Below are positions 14,903 to 21,207 of a DNA stretch of 22,561 nucleotides, piece after piece. Below the pieces are notes generated by a model. The model saw nothing but the letters and a program-made list of their open reading frames with translations, did not search any database and was not told where the DNA came from. The stretch is from Fumia sp045121595 (GTDB lineage Bacteria; Bacillota; Clostridia; Oscillospirales; Ruminococcaceae), in assembly GCA_045121595.1 (NCBI GenBank), contig JBGVGI010000025.1, positions 1-22,561 of the forward strand. Reading direction: 5' to 3'. A program made the position numbers and the translations under genes. How positions within the stretch are numbered: the first letter of the stretch is position 1; each line of letters begins with the position of its first letter.

Positions 14903-14921
14903 TTTCGTTCATCCTTTCAAA

Positions 14922-15635
14922 TTATATATCGCCCGTGAGTGATAAAATTACAGATATTCCGCAAATGGGAGCGGTTTCACAACGTAAAATTCGCTCTCCT
15001 AAAGTAGCGGGGGAAACGCCGTGAGATTTCAAAAATTCGATTTCTTCCATTGAAAATCCGCCTTCGCTTCCGACGAAAACTCCTATTTCGGAAGTGCTTT
15101 CATTAACGAGCGTGTTAAGTCTGTCACCGCCGTTTTCATAAAAAACAATGGATTTTTCGGGGAGAACGTTTACCGCTTCTTTCAAAGTGAGAAGCTCAGA
15201 AACCTCAGGTATAATACCGCGACCGCTTTGCTTTGCAGCTTCAAGTGCAATTTTTTGATACCGTTCTGTCTTTTTTGCCATAGATTTTTTGTCGGGACGT
15301 GAAATACACCTTTCGGTAAGCACGGGTACAATTCTGAAAACGCCGAGTTCCACACATTTCTGGATGATAAGCTCCATCTTATCACCTTTAGGCAAAGCCT
15401 GGAAAAGTGTAATTTTTGCTTTCGGTTCGGATTTTGTCGGAACTTTTTCCATAATTTCAATCAAAACCGCATCGGTTATTTCTGAAATTTTTCCGTGGTA
15501 GTCAAACCCTTTTCCGTCACAAAGGGTTATTTCTTCGTTAACGTTAAGTCTTAACGACTTTATCATATGTTTTGCATCTTCGCCCGTGATGGTCACCTTG
15601 TCGGAATTAATATCGGGTACAAAAAATCGTGGCAT
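14922..15635 (-). CDS. rsmE: 16S rRNA (uracil-N3)-methyltransferase RsmE
   Basis: A 237-residue SPOUT-class methyltransferase that methylates U1498 of 16S rRNA. It starts MPRFFV, as is typical. The N-terminal PUA-like part has EDAKHMIKSLRL. The C-terminal SAM-binding trefoil knot shows the family motifs FVGSEGGFS and LGERILRCETA. The ATG at 15635 is preferred, since GAGG lies eight bases upstream; the longer frame's GTG is part of the ribosome binding site. Followed by a small membrane-protein gene in the same direction. Confidence 0.95.
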   Translation of the reverse strand: MPRFFVPDINSDKVTITGEDAKHMIKSLRLNVNEEITLCDGKGFDYHGKISEITDAVLIEIMEKVPTKSEPKAKITLFQALPKGDKMELIIQKCVELGVFRIVPVLTERCISRPDKKSMAKKTERYQKIALEAAKQSGRGIIPEVSELLTLKEAVNVLPEKSIVFYENGGDRLNTLVNESTSEIGVFVGSEGGFSMEEIEFLKSHGVSPATLGERILRCETAPICGISVILSLTGDI

Positions 15636-15727
15636 CGGTATCACCTCTTTATGATACTATCATACCACGATTTTTTTCATTTTGCTATACCAATAACAAA
15701 AATTTTTTATAAATTTTTTGAAAATAA

Positions 15728-16035
15728 AAATCCCATACTGAAACGGCGGCTTCATTTAGGGATAATTCGCCCAAATCATTACTTGTTTTGCGAACTAATA
15801 TGTTAAAAGCCTGCGGTATGCGACAGCATTACCACAGGCTTTTGCCTCTTATTTCATCAAAAAAGTTAATGATTTGGGTGTATACAGTTTTGTAACGAAT
15901 ATATTTGCTTTGCATTGAAGTCACAAAAACGCAGTAATACTTGGTGTATTACAAGGTTTTGTGACAATAAGGCGGAGCAAATATTCGTGAAAAACCGATT
16001 TCTCCCTAATTGAAGCCGCCGAAAGCATGGGATTT
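15728..16035. repeat. Large branched palindromic element (copy B), 308 bp
   Basis: Outer arms: AAATCCCATACTGAAACGGC onward (15728-15769) pairs with 15996-16035 (about 33 of 40 positions). Two inner arms: (1) CGCCCAAATCATTACTT (15768-15784) with 15863-15880, enclosing AAAAGCCTG/CAGGCTTTT (15805-15813, 15835-15843); (2) ACGAATATATTTGC (15895-15908) with GCAAATATTCGT (15977-15988), enclosing GTCACAAAA/TTTTGTGAC (15920-15928, 15957-15965) and GTAATAC/GTATTAC (15934-15952). No ORF. It lies between the oadG-like stop and rsmE and may act as their terminator, since the minus strand leaves the stem into TTTTTATTTT. Its inner core resembles the core of copy A. Confidence 0.8.
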
Positions 16036-16039
16036 GATG

Positions 16040-16168
16040 TTATTTTTTGAAGAATTTTGTAAGGAGCAACATAACGATAATCAGAACTGCTGTAACTGCG
16101 AGTACGCCGCCCATACCCATAGCCATCATGGGAAGTGTTTTTAAGAAATTATCAAAATAAATCTGCAT
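16040..16168 (-). CDS. 42-residue OadG-like small membrane subunit
   Basis: MQIYFDNFLKTLPMM then a single hydrophobic helix (about residues 15-37, GGVLAVTAVLIIVMLLL) and a basic end TKFFKK. ATG at 16168 is preceded by AAAGGAG, and the gene starts 12 bases after the oadB stop, so it is translated with it. Size, topology and position fit the small OadG-type subunits that accompany sodium-translocating decarboxylase beta subunits. The long soluble tail of classical OadG is absent. Assignment rests mostly on context. Confidence 0.75.
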   Translation of the reverse strand: MQIYFDNFLKTLPMMAMGMGGVLAVTAVLIIVMLLLTKFFKK

Positions 16169-16180
16169 AGTACTTCTCCT

Positions 16181-17308
16181 TTACAACATCATATTAAGCA
16201 GGAAACCACCTGCGATAACAGAAGCAACCTGACCGGATACGTTTGCACCGATAGCGTGCATCAAAAGGAAGTTTTCGGGGTCTTCTTTAAGTCCCATCTT
16301 ATGAACAACACGTGCAGACATCGGGAATGCGGAGATACCTGCAGCACCGATCATGGGGTTTACTTTTTTCTTTACAAAGAGGTTTAAGAATTTTGCAAAA
16401 AGTACGCCACCTACTGTGTCGAAGATAAATGCGAAAAGTCCGAGACCCATAATAAGCAAGGTGTAGGGATCAAGGAAATCTGCCGCCTGCATCTTGAATG
16501 CAATAGTGATGCCGAGGAAGATAGTTACAATATTTGCGAGAGCATTCTGTGCAGTTTCGGAAAGGGAATTAAGAACGCCACATTCTCTGAGTAAGTTACC
16601 GAACATCAAGAATCCTACGAGTGCTACAGAGGAAGGAGTGATAAGACCTACAACCAATGTAACAATAACGGGGAAGAGGATTTTTGTTGTTTTGGAAACG
16701 GGACGAGCCTGATATTCCATACGGATAAGACGTTCTTTCTTAGAAGTCATAAGACGGATTACAGGCGGCTGAATAATAGGAACAAGCGCCATATACGAAT
16801 ACGCCGCTACCATTATAGCACCCGTGAAGTTTGAGCCAAGTTCGTTAGCAACGAAAATTGATGTAGGACCATCTGCCGCACCGATAATAGAGATAGAAGC
16901 AGCATCTTTAAGTTCAGGGAAGAACAGAGCAGCAAGGCTGAAAGTCATAAAAATACCGAACTGCGCCGCCGCACCGAATAGCATCATCTTAGGATTGGAA
17001 AGAAGCGGTGAGAAGTCAATCATCGCACCGATACCGATGAAAAGTAAGAGAGGGAAGAGTTCGTTTGCGATACCTGCATTGAACAAAACGGTGATAACAC
17101 CTTCTTCGCCAACAGCACCCGTAAAGGGAAGGTTTACAAGGATTGCACCAAAGCCCATAGGTAAGAGCAAAGCGGGTTCCATTTCTTTTTTGATTGCGAG
17201 ATAGATGAGTATACCGCCGATGATCCACATAATAACCTGTTTGGGGAAAAGTGCCCAGTCCATGTTGACGGAAAAGAGCGGTATAAGTTCGCCAAGGTTG
17301 AATGACAT
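16181..17308 (-). CDS. Sodium-ion-translocating decarboxylase beta subunit (OadB/MmdB/GcdB family)
   Basis: A 375-residue polytopic membrane protein. Family members couple decarboxylation of a biotin-bound carboxyl group to Na+ export. The conserved GAADGPTSIF motif with Asp146 corresponds to the ion-site aspartate of OadB. GAAGISAFPMSARVVHK near residue 325 and the C-terminal GANVSGQVASVIAGG are also family blocks. Length fits OadB. AGGAGG lies at 17317-17322. No biotin-carrier or carboxyltransferase gene is nearby, so the substrate (oxaloacetate, methylmalonyl-CoA, glutaconyl-CoA) is unknown, and it may act with a distant subunit or independently. Expression is controlled by the riboswitch at 17335-17476. 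Confidence 0.92.
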   Translation of the reverse strand: MSFNLGELIPLFSVNMDWALFPKQVIMWIIGGILIYLAIKKEMEPALLLPMGFGAILVNLPFTGAVGEEGVITVLFNAGIANELFPLLLFIGIGAMIDFSPLLSNPKMMLFGAAAQFGIFMTFSLAALFFPELKDAASISIIGAADGPTSIFVANELGSNFTGAIMVAAYSYMALVPIIQPPVIRLMTSKKERLIRMEYQARPVSKTTKILFPVIVTLVVGLITPSSVALVGFLMFGNLLRECGVLNSLSETAQNALANIVTIFLGITIAFKMQAADFLDPYTLLIMGLGLFAFIFDTVGGVLFAKFLNLFVKKKVNPMIGAAGISAFPMSARVVHKMGLKEDPENFLLMHAIGANVSGQVASVIAGGFLLNMML

Positions 17309-17334
17309 TTAAAAGACCTCCTAAAATTTTTTTA

Positions 17335-17476
17335 CAAAAATAAGACTTTCATTATAGCATACGCCACAATAAAAGTCTTGCTGTAAAAACACATAGTGCT
17401 TTATAAGTCCCAGCGGATTTTAAAAATCGTAATGACGCCGAAGACTACGGTCAAAGACCGCCGCTACTCCCTTTTA
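17335..17476 (-). ncRNA. yybP-ykoY manganese riboswitch with terminator platform
   Basis: On the minus strand, UAAAAGGGAGUAGCGG (from 17476) carries the family's conserved GGGAGUAGC loop. It is followed by a CGGUC-UUU-GACCG hairpin, the conserved CGUCA, and the closing strand AGCAAGACUUUUA (to 17370). P1 pairs UAAAAG with CUUUUA; P2 pairs AGCGG with CCGCU. The closing strand of P1 (AAGACUUU) is also the first arm of a terminator, AAGACUUU/AAAGUCUU with inner AUUGUGGC/GCUAUAAU and a U-tail (17335-17379). Mn2+ binding should stabilise P1, block the terminator and turn the oadB operon on, as in known members of this class. Confidence 0.88.
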
Positions 17477-17507
17477 CTTAAGAAAATCTTATTTTTCGTA
17501 CTATAAC

Positions 17508-17536
17508 AGTATAAGCGAAAATCCTGATTTTGTCAA
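17508..17536 (-). promoter_or_regulatory. Promoter of the riboswitch-oadB transcript
   Basis: On the minus strand TTGACA (17531-17536) and TATACT (17508-17513) are exactly 17 bp apart. Transcription would start near 17501, giving a leader of about 190 bases. The -35 begins a few bases after the stop of the preceding zinc-ribbon gene. Confidence 0.88.
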
Positions 17537-17540
17537 CAAG

Positions 17541-17933
17541 TTACTTGCTTTTTCTTACAAAGGTGTTTAAGCATCTGGGGCAGGTGATTTCTATTTTTCC
17601 GACGCCTTTTGGAACGCGGACATGTTGTTTGCATTTAGGACATTTAAAATAAGAATGACTTTTGTCCATTGAACGAAGCTGATGATCCTTTATCTTCTTC
17701 TGGATGGGACCCCAGACTTTCATAAATGCGCGGTATTCTTTTCTTCTTGCTTCAATATTTCTTGAAAACATTCTGAAAAGACTGTATCCGTAAAAAATTA
17801 TTGCGATAAGATACAAATATTTTGAATTTGCAAAAGAACTGATAAGTGTGAGTACACCGCCCATTATAATAAGAGCAAAGGAAAATGGGTCAAGACCGTA
17901 TCTGCCTCTCATAAAGTTACCAAACTGGTTCAA
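17541..17933 (-). CDS. Membrane protein with C-terminal zinc ribbon, unknown function
   Basis: A 130-residue protein with two adjacent hydrophobic helices (about residues 15-55; SFALIIMGGVLTLISS and YLYLIAIIFYGYSLF), a basic linker, and a C-terminal Cys4 zinc ribbon (CPKCKQHVRVPKGVGKIEITCPRC). A TTG start at 17933 is proposed because GGAGGAG (17939-17945) lies five bases upstream. The longer frame from 17984 would begin within the promoter region. Similar small zinc-ribbon membrane proteins are common in Clostridia; the role is not known. Confidence 0.78.
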   Translation of the reverse strand: MNQFGNFMRGRYGLDPFSFALIIMGGVLTLISSFANSKYLYLIAIIFYGYSLFRMFSRNIEARRKEYRAFMKVWGPIQKKIKDHQLRSMDKSHSYFKCPKCKQHVRVPKGVGKIEITCPRCLNTFVRKSK

Positions 17934-17965
17934 AAAATCTCCTCCGATATTGTGTGTTAATATAC

Positions 17966-17994
17966 ATAATATCTCTGTTTTCAAGTAAAGTCAA
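17966..17994 (-). promoter_or_regulatory. Promoter of the zinc-ribbon gene
   Basis: On the minus strand TTGACT (17989-17994) and TATTAT (17966-17971), 17 bp apart. The stretch around the -35, TTTTTGTTAAAGCGATTGAC, closely resembles the one at about 21140-21163. Confidence 0.65.
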
Positions 17995-18058
17995 TCGCTT
18001 TAACAAAAATGTCACAAAGATTTTAATCTTTTCATTAAATATACCTGGGGGTGATGAT

Positions 18059-18232
18059 ATGAATTCCTGTGAGCTTACCTCTTTTGTTACCGCTGTGGCA
18101 AACGCATTGTCCTGTAAACTGACCGACGATCAGCTTACGTTACTGGCATCTGTTTTAGTTCAGCTTGGTGACACGCTTGTAACAATTGTTACTCAAAGGG
18201 CAATATGCGAAAAACAGCTTGAAACCAAATGA
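18059..18232 (+). CDS. 57-residue small protein, DUF6774-like
   Basis: MNSCELTSFVTAVANALSC followed by LTDDQLTLLASVLVQLGDTL and a short polar tail. The pattern of an early Cys, a small hydrophobic helix, an acidic break and a (L/V)xQLGDTL(A/V)TI helix matches a small Clostridia family that I recall as DUF6774; this is from memory and not searched. A strong GGGGGTGATGAT ribosome site precedes ATG 18059. The longer frame from 17954 is a shadow. The last codons form one arm of the terminator at 18210-18247. Confidence 0.75.
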   Translation: MNSCELTSFVTAVANALSCKLTDDQLTLLASVLVQLGDTLVTIVTQRAICEKQLETK

Positions 18233-18247
18233 TTTCAAGCTGTTTTT
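18210..18247. terminator. Bidirectional terminator between the small protein and the sialidase-like gene
   Basis: AAAAACAGCTTGAAA (18210-18224) pairs with TTTCAAGCTGTTTTT (18233-18247); loop of eight bases includes the stop codon of the plus-strand gene. Confidence 0.92.
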
Positions 18248-18249
18248 TA

Positions 18250-19428
18250 TTACCATGTTGTTCCGTCTTCGAAGATTTTTTCTGCGCCGCCGTGAGCTTC
18301 GTCAGCTTTGAAGATGAGCTTTGCAGCGTATGAGCCTTCGGTCACGCATTTACCTGCAATGATATCTTCTTCTGTGAAGCAAGACATATACATTTCACTG
18401 TCGGTATAGCGGTTTCTGTCAAAGGAAACCAAAGCTTTGCCGTCTTCCATTACGATGCCTGCGGGATAGGAAACGTTAGGCTCTTTATAAAGCAAAAGCT
18501 TGTGGGGGAAGGTTTTACCACCATCTTTTGAAAGGAAAGCCGTCATTCTCGAACGGCCTTCGTCAAGACCTTCGGGGTCGTTTGTTACAAGCAAAACGTT
18601 ACCGCTAGGGAAAGTGCCGAGGTAACTTCTTGAAGAAACGTGGTCCATAAGTTTTCTTGGAGTGGACCAGGTGTAACCACCGTCTGTTGACTCGCTTATT
18701 GAGATAGCGGCTTCGTCACGGGTGGTTGAGAGAAGTGTTCCGTCGGGAAGCTCTGCCAATGTGTTTTCGTCAAAGGTTGTATCGGGGTCATCAACGTATC
18801 CGCGCAAAGTGAAAGTTTTGCCGTTGTCGGTTGATGCGTAAACACAACTGTATTCAAGTTCGGGGAAATGGTTGAATTTATGTCTTGTGATATTTTTCCA
18901 GATGGAAACGGGAAGCAAAAATTCACCTTTTTTAGTCATAATAGGGGGAGTTGCCATAACACCATGGCAAATTCTTCTGGGCTCTGACCAGGTGAGAGTA
19001 TCGGCATCGGGGTTGTCGCAGGTTACTGCCCATACACCTGCTCTTGAATCCCAGTAAATATAGGACTGTCCCCAGAAAAGCCACAAAACGCCATCGGGAG
19101 CGTAGAACATAATGGGACCATGAATACGAACCGAATCGGGATGGTCGATGATCATAGCATTTTCAACCCAGGTTTCACCGTTATCGTCGCTGTAAATCAA
19201 AATGTTATAGTTGTTGGGACATTCGTCACCGACAGCGGAGTTATCACCGCTGAAGGTACAGAAAATTCTGCCACCTTTGGTTTTTGTTACGCAAGGAGCA
19301 CTCTGCCACGCACGATTTTTGCGGTTAAAGTATTCATTGTTTGCTTCTTCACCAATGTAAAAATTCGGAGGATTGAGGGAACAATCTTTATCCTCTGTAA
19401 ATTTTTCTACGAATAATTCCTTTTTCAT
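18250..19428 (-). CDS. Sialidase-like BNR-repeat protein, cytoplasmic
   Basis: A 392-residue six-bladed beta-propeller of the sialidase / BNR_2 superfamily. Asp-box repeats are visible: SDDNGETW, STDNGKTF, STDGGYTW and SKDGGKTF. The start (NRAWQSAPCVTKTKGGRIF) is the usual first-blade entry, with Arg and acidic residues as in exo-sialidase-like proteins, but the classical FRIP/YRIP motif is absent. No signal peptide, so it would act inside the cell on imported oligosaccharide. It starts 14 bases after the M14 peptidase stop with AAGGAG upstream. Sialic acid specificity is not established; other glycosidase or lyase activities are known for this fold. Confidence 0.82.
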   Translation of the reverse strand: MKKELFVEKFTEDKDCSLNPPNFYIGEEANNEYFNRKNRAWQSAPCVTKTKGGRIFCTFSGDNSAVGDECPNNYNILIYSDDNGETWVENAMIIDHPDSVRIHGPIMFYAPDGVLWLFWGQSYIYWDSRAGVWAVTCDNPDADTLTWSEPRRICHGVMATPPIMTKKGEFLLPVSIWKNITRHKFNHFPELEYSCVYASTDNGKTFTLRGYVDDPDTTFDENTLAELPDGTLLSTTRDEAAISISESTDGGYTWSTPRKLMDHVSSRSYLGTFPSGNVLLVTNDPEGLDEGRSRMTAFLSKDGGKTFPHKLLLYKEPNVSYPAGIVMEDGKALVSFDRNRYTDSEMYMSCFTEEDIIAGKCVTEGSYAAKLIFKADEAHGGAEKIFEDGTTW

Positions 19429-19442
19429 GGGTAGTATCTCCT

Positions 19443-20639
19443 TTATGCTTTCGTGTTAAAAAATAAATCAACAGTTTCTAAAAGCTGATTAGTGAAGCGT
19501 TTGATTTTTGACTGATCAATCGGGAAGTGTCTTCCTGCCGCACGGTCGTACATAGCGTACATAGAAATTTCAAAACATTCAACCTGACCGTAGTTGTAGC
19601 CGTAACCGTCAAAGCAATGAGGATTAGCACCAAACTGATCCCAGTAACGGCAAGTGGGGAGGAAGTCGCAGTTTTCGTAAACAAGGTCGATAAATCTTTT
19701 CTGCTCGTTTACTTTGTCTTCGGGGAGGTCGGGGAAAACACCGATACCCTGACAGTTTACCCAGTCACCATAGTTTGAAAGCCCACTGTGAAGGTCAAAA
19801 AGGATAGCGGGAACGGGATTTAAAGTAGTAAGCCAGTTGTGAATAGCTTTTGTTGAGGGGAGTTCTCTGTTTATCCAGTCACGGTTGGGGTTAATGCCCG
19901 AAGGATGAACACCAAGTCCCTGACGCCATGCGCTGATACTTGCAACGGGTACAAAGAAATATACGTATTTCTGACGAAGTTCTTTTGCTCTTGCATCATC
20001 GCTGCTTAAATAACGCATTGCAAAGTCACAAAGGTGACAACCGTTAAACTCGCTACAATGCTGAGCGGCGGTGAAGAAAACGCCTGTCTTTTTCTCAGCG
20101 GGAACAGAAAAATCAGTTACGGTGAAGGCGTGGATATCATCACCGAGATAGTCATTGCCGATGATTTCATAATTTACGTAAGGGTTGCCGTCGAGATCTT
20201 TTATAAGTTTTTTGAGCATTTCGGGGGTGTAGTAGAGTGTTACTGCGAAATAGCAGGTATCCTCGGGAAGTTCCACTTCCCAGTAAAGGTCGTGGTCATC
20301 AAGACTTACCTCTTCGATTCTTGTCCAGGTAAGACGGTCGGAACTGATGAAAACAGCATCCTGAGCAGGTCTTACGAAAGACTCCCATCCGATATCATAG
20401 TTTGCGGCATTTTTGTATTCGTCAGCAACAAGCTCGGGGTCAAATTTCGGCCAGTGAAGTAAAATTTTTACCTTTTCGCCTTTTTTACCCTCGATACGTG
20501 TGTGCCATAAATGCCATGTATTTGTATTTCCTTCACGGATAACCTTTTCGGTAAGCTGAGGCTCACATTCGATTATGCCGTCGTGTACACTTAAAACTCT
20601 GCAGTTACCTTGTTCGGTCTGCGCTGTTAAATATGCCAT
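19443..20639 (-). CDS. M14-family zinc carboxypeptidase-like protein
   Basis: A 398-residue cytosolic protein: an N-terminal beta-sandwich-like domain (residues 1 to about 150) and a C-terminal M14 catalytic domain. Zinc ligands are His194 and Glu197 (AAQHCSEFNG) and His284 (DLHSGLS). The substrate-binding NPNRDW is at about 250-255. The catalytic glutamate is one of Glu354/Glu357 in VECFEIS. The two-domain layout recalls cytosolic carboxypeptidases. ATG 20639 is used (GGAGTGAT upstream); the extra 16 codons of the longer frame contain the promoter. Co-transcribed with the sialidase-like gene, hinting at a shared glycoconjugate or glycopeptide substrate. Confidence 0.85.
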   Translation of the reverse strand: MAYLTAQTEQGNCRVLSVHDGIIECEPQLTEKVIREGNTNTWHLWHTRIEGKKGEKVKILLHWPKFDPELVADEYKNAANYDIGWESFVRPAQDAVFISSDRLTWTRIEEVSLDDHDLYWEVELPEDTCYFAVTLYYTPEMLKKLIKDLDGNPYVNYEIIGNDYLGDDIHAFTVTDFSVPAEKKTGVFFTAAQHCSEFNGCHLCDFAMRYLSSDDARAKELRQKYVYFFVPVASISAWRQGLGVHPSGINPNRDWINRELPSTKAIHNWLTTLNPVPAILFDLHSGLSNYGDWVNCQGIGVFPDLPEDKVNEQKRFIDLVYENCDFLPTCRYWDQFGANPHCFDGYGYNYGQVECFEISMYAMYDRAAGRHFPIDQSKIKRFTNQLLETVDLFFNTKA

Positions 20640-20677
20640 AAAATCACTCCTGATTAAAGATTTTATCTTACTTTTAT

Positions 20678-20706
20678 ATTGTATCATATCGTAGCTTTAA
20701 GTGAAA
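20678..20706 (-). promoter_or_regulatory. Promoter of the M14 peptidase-sialidase operon
   Basis: On the minus strand TTTCAC (20701-20706), 17-bp spacer and TACAAT (20678-20683) with extended TG (TGATACAAT). The -35 is weak. Confidence 0.5.
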
Positions 20707-20733
20707 TTGTTATTTTTACAAGAAAAACATTGC

Positions 20734-20834
20734 GTTTTTTGCAAAGTGATTAAAGTGCTTGCTGATGGAATCGTTGTAACACCTGTTACCTTATCGTGTT
20801 ATAAGGTCGTCACATTACTACTTTTGCAAAAAAG
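20734..20834. repeat. Imperfect branched palindrome in the intergenic region
   Basis: GTTTTTTGCAAAGTGATTAA (from 20734) pairs imperfectly with CACATTACTACTTTTGCAAA onward (20811-20834). Two small hairpins lie inside: GTAAC-ACCT-GTTAC and ACCTTAT/ATAAGGT. No protein is credible here. Not clearly the same family as the elements at 10.9 and 15.9 kb. Confidence 0.45.
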
Positions 20835-20851
20835 AAGTGATTTGGAAACCA

Positions 20852-21120
20852 TTAGTTATTATTCCCACTCGATTGTGCCGATGAATAAGCGCCATGACCT
20901 ATTGTGTTACTTAGCTGAAGTGAAACCTTGATTCCTTTTGCACGGAATTTTTCTGCCAAATCTCTGTAGTAGTCTGCAGCGTCAGAATGTGCTTTATTCG
21001 TAGGATATCCGTACAAGGTACTGATCCATACGTCTGTAAAGGAGTTGGGATGATCTTCTAAAGCCTTGAATAAATATTCCTCATGCTTTTTTTAAAGTTC
21101 ATACGCTGAATGATTTTCAT
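20852..21120 (-). pseudogene. Frameshifted 5' fragment of a glycosidase-like gene
   Basis: On the minus strand an ATG at 21120 after AAGGA begins MKIIQRMNF. After a shift in a run of seven A (21087-21093) the reading continues HEEYLFKALEDHPNSF, DVWISTLYGYP, YYRDLAEKFRAKGIKVSLQL and SNTIGHGAYSSAQSSG, then stops at 20852. The sentence-like continuity across the frameshift, with a coherent TIM-barrel start (a strand followed by KAKGIKVSLQ), shows former coding. It resembles uncharacterised Clostridia proteins with a conserved SNSIGHG motif, probably glycoside hydrolases. Only the first 80 or so residues remain, and most of the gene is lost. Confidence 0.7.
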
Positions 21121-21160
21121 AATATCCTTAAAAGTCGTTAAAGTCAATTGATTTAACAAA

Positions 21161-21195
21161 AAAGCCGTTTGATTTTTTAAAAATCAAACGGCTTT
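21161..21195. terminator. Strong terminator downstream of the DUF975 gene
   Basis: AAAGCCGTTTGATTTT (21161-21176) pairs perfectly with AAAATCAAACGGCTTT (21180-21195). On the minus strand it is followed by a T-run (21157-21163). Confidence 0.92.
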
Positions 21196-21207
21196 GTGAT
21201 TTATGAA

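Noticed and set aside
15805..15843. The hairpin at 15805-15843 as a simple stand-alone terminator.
   Set aside because: No T-tract follows directly on either strand, and it is nested inside a larger palindromic structure, so it was described as part of that element.
17401..17470. Could the oadB leader be a sodium- or lithium-sensing riboswitch, given the sodium pump downstream?
   Set aside because: The GGGAGUAGC, CGUCA and AGCAAGAC elements in this order and the P1/terminator overlap fit yybP-ykoY; I saw no features pointing to another class, though I cannot run a covariance search.
20701..20931. 76-codon plus-strand frame in the intergenic region.
   Set aside because: It runs across a palindrome and antisense to the glycosidase-like relic, with no ribosome binding site or recognisable family.
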